A DNA stretch of 7,304 bases from Gammaproteobacteria bacterium UBA3532 (GTDB lineage: Bacteria > Pseudomonadota > Gammaproteobacteria > Enterobacterales > UBA3532), in contig DFOV01000234.1 in assembly GCA_002376965.1 (NCBI GenBank), forward strand, positions 1-7,304, written 5' to 3'. The notes beneath the pieces were generated by a model. That model had not been told where the DNA came from. It saw only the letters and a program-made list of their open reading frames with translations, and searched no databases. Position 1 is the stretch's first letter. Every line of letters begins with the position of its first letter. Positions 5,253 to 7,304 of this stretch are shown one piece after another. A program made the translations under genes and the position numbers.

Positions 5253-6236
5253 GATATATGGGCAAGGCTGTTGCAGGATGCTGAGTTGCTCTTTAAGCCC
5301 ATTCACCTGAGTTTCCCAGTAGCCAGCGCTGTCAAACCAGCCAAAGGCTTGAGGAAAGGCGGGATCTTCCCAGCGTTTGGCTATCCAGGCCGTGTGATGG
5401 AGCATTCGCAGTGCTCGCAATGGCTCTATAAGACGCAGGTGGCTTTGAGGGAAACGGTTGAAGGTTTGGTAGCCTTCCTGCAGCAACTCCAGTTGCTGCC
5501 TGGTTTCTTCGACATCCCCAGATAAAAACATCCAGATATCCTGAACAGCCGGCCCCATGCGTGAGTCGTCAAAATCGAGCAGACAGGGTTGGTCATCGAC
5601 CCATAAAATATTGCCACTATGGCAGTCGCCATGCAGTCGTACAAGTGGCTGAGGACGTATGTCACTCCATATCACGTCAACTTGCTCAACAACTTGCTCG
5701 GCAACGGCCAAATAAGCGTGTTCAATGTGAGCTGGAATTTGCGGGCAGCTTTTGAGTTGGCATAGGCTCTGTGAACCGAAGGTGGTTGGGCTCAGCTCTG
5801 GGCGATGTTGGTACGATTCAGCTTCACCGATACGGTGCAGTTGGCCAAGCAACCGGCCCATCTGGCGCAGCTTTTCAGGGTTTAGATCGTCGTGCCTGCC
5901 GCCTTGGCTGGGGTAGAGGCTAAAGCGATAGCCGTCATAATAATGCAGAGTTTTACCATCTATCGCATGAGGAATAACGATAGGAAGCTCATTGTCATGT
6001 AGGGTTTGGCAGAAGCTATGTTCTTCGATGATGGCTTCATCAGGCCAACGCTGAGGGCGGTAGAATTTAACCACCCAGCGTTGTTGCTCATCATCTCTAA
6101 ATTGATAGACGCGGTTTTCATAGCTATTTAAGGCCAGCAAGCCGCTTTCTGGAAATAAACCCACCGATTCGATAGCATCTAAAATGCGATCAGGGTGGAG
6201 TTGATAATAATCAGCCGCTTCAGCCTCTCTGCTCAT
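5238..6236 (-). CDS. srkA: SrkA (YihE), stress response Ser/Thr protein kinase
   Basis: Cytoplasmic kinase of the aminoglycoside-phosphotransferase fold. In E. coli SrkA protects against stress-induced death and is linked to the Cpx envelope response. With the chosen start it has 332 residues (E. coli 328). Motifs: QLHPDRILDAI near the N-terminus, LNSYENRVYQF (36-46), VVKFYRP with the ATP-binding lysine (K57), catalytic loop LHGDCHSGNILW (201-212, D204 and N209), metal site LLDFDD (D221), and GPAVQDIWMFL and IEPLRALRMLHHTAWIAKRW further on. I prefer the ATG at 6236: it overlaps the reductase stop by one base (TGATG) and leaves 12 residues before LHPD, close to the 11 I recall in E. coli. An in-frame ATG at 6254 would give 338 residues with an unusual MGWPAL extension. 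It sits between the reductase and the cytochrome in one apparent operon. In E. coli the gene lies just upstream of dsbA. Confidence 0.93.
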   Translation of the reverse strand: MSREAEAADYYQLHPDRILDAIESVGLFPESGLLALNSYENRVYQFRDDEQQRWVVKFYRPQRWPDEAIIEEHSFCQTLHDNELPIVIPHAIDGKTLHYYDGYRFSLYPSQGGRHDDLNPEKLRQMGRLLGQLHRIGEAESYQHRPELSPTTFGSQSLCQLKSCPQIPAHIEHAYLAVAEQVVEQVDVIWSDIRPQPLVRLHGDCHSGNILWVDDQPCLLDFDDSRMGPAVQDIWMFLSGDVEETRQQLELLQEGYQTFNRFPQSHLRLIEPLRALRMLHHTAWIAKRWEDPAFPQAFGWFDSAGYWETQVNGLKEQLSILQQPCPYIDEWW

Positions 6237-7114
6237 CAGAGCTGGCCAACCCATCCATCATCGCATTCTTGAAAACGCTGGCGCAGTTGCTCCACGATGT
6301 CGTCATGCAGTGGGCCTTGTTCACAGTATCGAATATTAGCTTCAAGGTGTTCGGGATTGGTGGTGCCTACAATGCAGGAATCGATACCATAGGTATAAGC
6401 GGTGAAGCGAAGCGCAAGCTCCTGCCAGTCCATGCCAAATTCCAATGCCATGGTTTTCCAGCGCACCCAATAAGGTTCACAGTAGTCGCCATGAGGTTGA
6501 TTATCAAATCGCCATGGCGCGTTAGCGACGGGGCGTTTGGCAATGATGCCGAGACCTTTTTCTTTGGCCGTCCAAAGCCCATCGGTTAAGAAGCGTTGAT
6601 CGCAGATATTGACTGACATCATCAAACTGCGAAATACCCCTTGGTGTAATGCATGATACAGGGGCTCGTTTTCACCGGCATAAGCCGCAACGCGAACCTT
6701 TCCTTCACCGACGGCTTCGAGAAGGGTATCGATCAAATCCTGCTGTTTTAAGGTATCGGTAGGGCAGGAGTGCAGGTGAACAATATCAATATAATCGGTT
6801 TGCAGACGTTGAAGCGCTTCTTCAATACCGCGACGAATACATTCCGGGGTCCAATCCAAAGTACCATCAATGCCATAGCCGATTTTGGTAGAAATCACTA
6901 TGTCGTGACGGCGGTGGTTGAGATATTTGCCGATGCGCTCTTCTGAGGCGCCATACCCGCGAGCAGTATCAAAAAGTGTTATTCCTAAGTCTGCTGCATG
7001 ATTGAGCATGTATTCGACATGCTTTTCATCGATCGACTCGTCTCCTATTTGCCCGGCACCGTAGCCTAAGGCAGAGACTTGTAGCCCGGTATTCCCGAAG
7101 CGCCGAATATCCAT
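6236..7114 (-). CDS. Aldo/keto reductase family oxidoreductase
   Basis: Cytoplasmic NAD(P)H-dependent reductase of a carbonyl substrate, (beta/alpha)8 barrel, 292 residues, slightly short for the family. The N-terminus RRFGNTGLQVSALGYGAGQIG (4-24) is typical. The catalytic tetrad is visible: D49 and Y54 in FDTARGYGASEERIG, K77 in STKIGYG, and H115 in DIVHLHS. The cofactor-binding end YGIDSCIVGTTNPEHLEANI is close to the family pattern. AGGA motifs lie upstream of the ATG. It is probably the first gene of the operon with srkA and the cytochrome, as 82 AT-rich bases separate it from the gene further right. Substrate is unknown: sugar, steroid-like and dehydrogenase-type members share these motifs, and nothing nearby narrows the choice. 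Confidence 0.93.
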   Translation of the reverse strand: MDIRRFGNTGLQVSALGYGAGQIGDESIDEKHVEYMLNHAADLGITLFDTARGYGASEERIGKYLNHRRHDIVISTKIGYGIDGTLDWTPECIRRGIEEALQRLQTDYIDIVHLHSCPTDTLKQQDLIDTLLEAVGEGKVRVAAYAGENEPLYHALHQGVFRSLMMSVNICDQRFLTDGLWTAKEKGLGIIAKRPVANAPWRFDNQPHGDYCEPYWVRWKTMALEFGMDWQELALRFTAYTYGIDSCIVGTTNPEHLEANIRYCEQGPLHDDIVEQLRQRFQECDDGWVGQL

Positions 7115-7196
7115 GATCCTGTCCTGTTGTGGTTGTATCGTAAATGATAGTTAATCATTTTTATTTTTATGGAGATATTTTACTCATAATCTTCGA
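7115..7196 (-). promoter_or_regulatory. Probable promoter gap upstream of the reductase-srkA-cytochrome operon
   Basis: AT-rich 82-base gap. It holds the inverted repeat AAATGAT (7142-7148), spacer AGTTA, ATCATTT (7154-7160), which could be an operator about 27 bases before the reductase start. On the plus strand the repeat is followed by a T-rich tract, but no plus-strand gene ends here, so a terminator role is less likely. No convincing -35/-10 pair stands out. Confidence 0.35.
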
Positions 7197-7304
7197 TTAG
7201 TCGAGAGGTCCCCAGTTATTCGCATAGGGGCGTAACTCACCTTCTATATATTCCCAGTAATGGCCAGGGCAAAGTTGGAAACCGCCGATCCAGCGTTCGA
7301 AAGG
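7197..7304 (-). CDS. C-terminal end of an unidentified protein (cut by window edge)
   Basis: An open minus-strand frame enters from the right edge and ends at TAA (7197-7199). It gives 35 residues that end GELRPYANNWGPLD and include PFERWIGGFQLCPGHYWEY. The composition, rich in Trp, Tyr, Gly and Pro with sensible codons, looks like real protein, and the same strand and close spacing fit the block. I do not recognise the family, and the fragment is too short to assign one. It may or may not be co-transcribed with the reductase. Confidence 0.6.
   Translation of the reverse strand, partial: PFERWIGGFQLCPGHYWEYIEGELRPYANNWGPLD

Noticed and set aside
6237..6254. Upstream ATG for SrkA at 6254, giving 338 residues.
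   Set aside because: The extension MGWPAL overlaps the reductase end and has no good ribosome binding site; the ATG at 6236 gives the usual stop-start overlap and family-like length. Not excluded.
1..7304. CRISPR array, tRNA, rRNA, insertion sequence or prophage genes.
   Set aside because: Looked for on both strands; the only regular repeats are the 10-, 12-, 17- and 21-base ones listed, and every large frame is explained by a housekeeping, transport, regulatory or redox gene.

Overview
The window looks like chromosomal DNA of a moderate-GC (roughly 45-50%, by eye) gammaproteobacterium. The adjacent purE and purK, an SrkA (YihE) kinase with close similarity to the E. coli protein, and the general gene style all fit this. 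I cannot name a genus. No mobile element, phage gene, tRNA, rRNA or CRISPR array is visible.

Left block (1-1967, all minus strand). Read in the direction of transcription it is: a 68-residue two-helix membrane protein, a compact SbtA-family bicarbonate transporter, purE, then the start of purK, which runs off the left edge. Gaps are 3, 15 and 0 bases, and the Shine-Dalgarno sequences of the transporter and of purK lie inside the end of the preceding gene, so this reads as one tightly coupled operon. PurK consumes bicarbonate and ATP to carboxylate aminoimidazole ribonucleotide. A bicarbonate importer placed directly upstream of purEK therefore suggests a supply line for a biosynthetic carboxylation rather than for CO2 fixation. 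This is the most interesting hypothesis in the window.

Regulatory hinge (1968-3021). A LysR-type regulator of the CbbR/CmpR kind (2086-3021, plus strand) is divergent from the operon. The 118-base gap holds four TAGATA/TATCTA half-sites, two of which form a perfect 13-base T-N11-A palindrome. That is a textbook LysR operator layout.

Convergent gap (3022-3246, 225 bases, no gene). It holds three copies of a 21-base tandem repeat, then a 101-base element bounded by a perfect 19-base inverted repeat. Inside the element are two hairpins that share the loop TTCCCT. It may serve as a two-way transcription end and looks like a dispersed REP/MITE-like repeat.

Right block (3247-7304, all minus strand). 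Reading leftward it is: the last 35 codons of an unidentified gene, an 82-base gap, an aldo/keto reductase, SrkA (its preferred start overlaps the reductase stop by one base), and a large exported cytochrome with seven CXXCH haem motifs and a C-terminal TPR array. The last three genes look like one operon. A 17-base tandem duplication lies at the srkA-cytochrome junction. The block suggests a redox or envelope-stress function, but the partner and substrate of the cytochrome cannot be read from the sequence.
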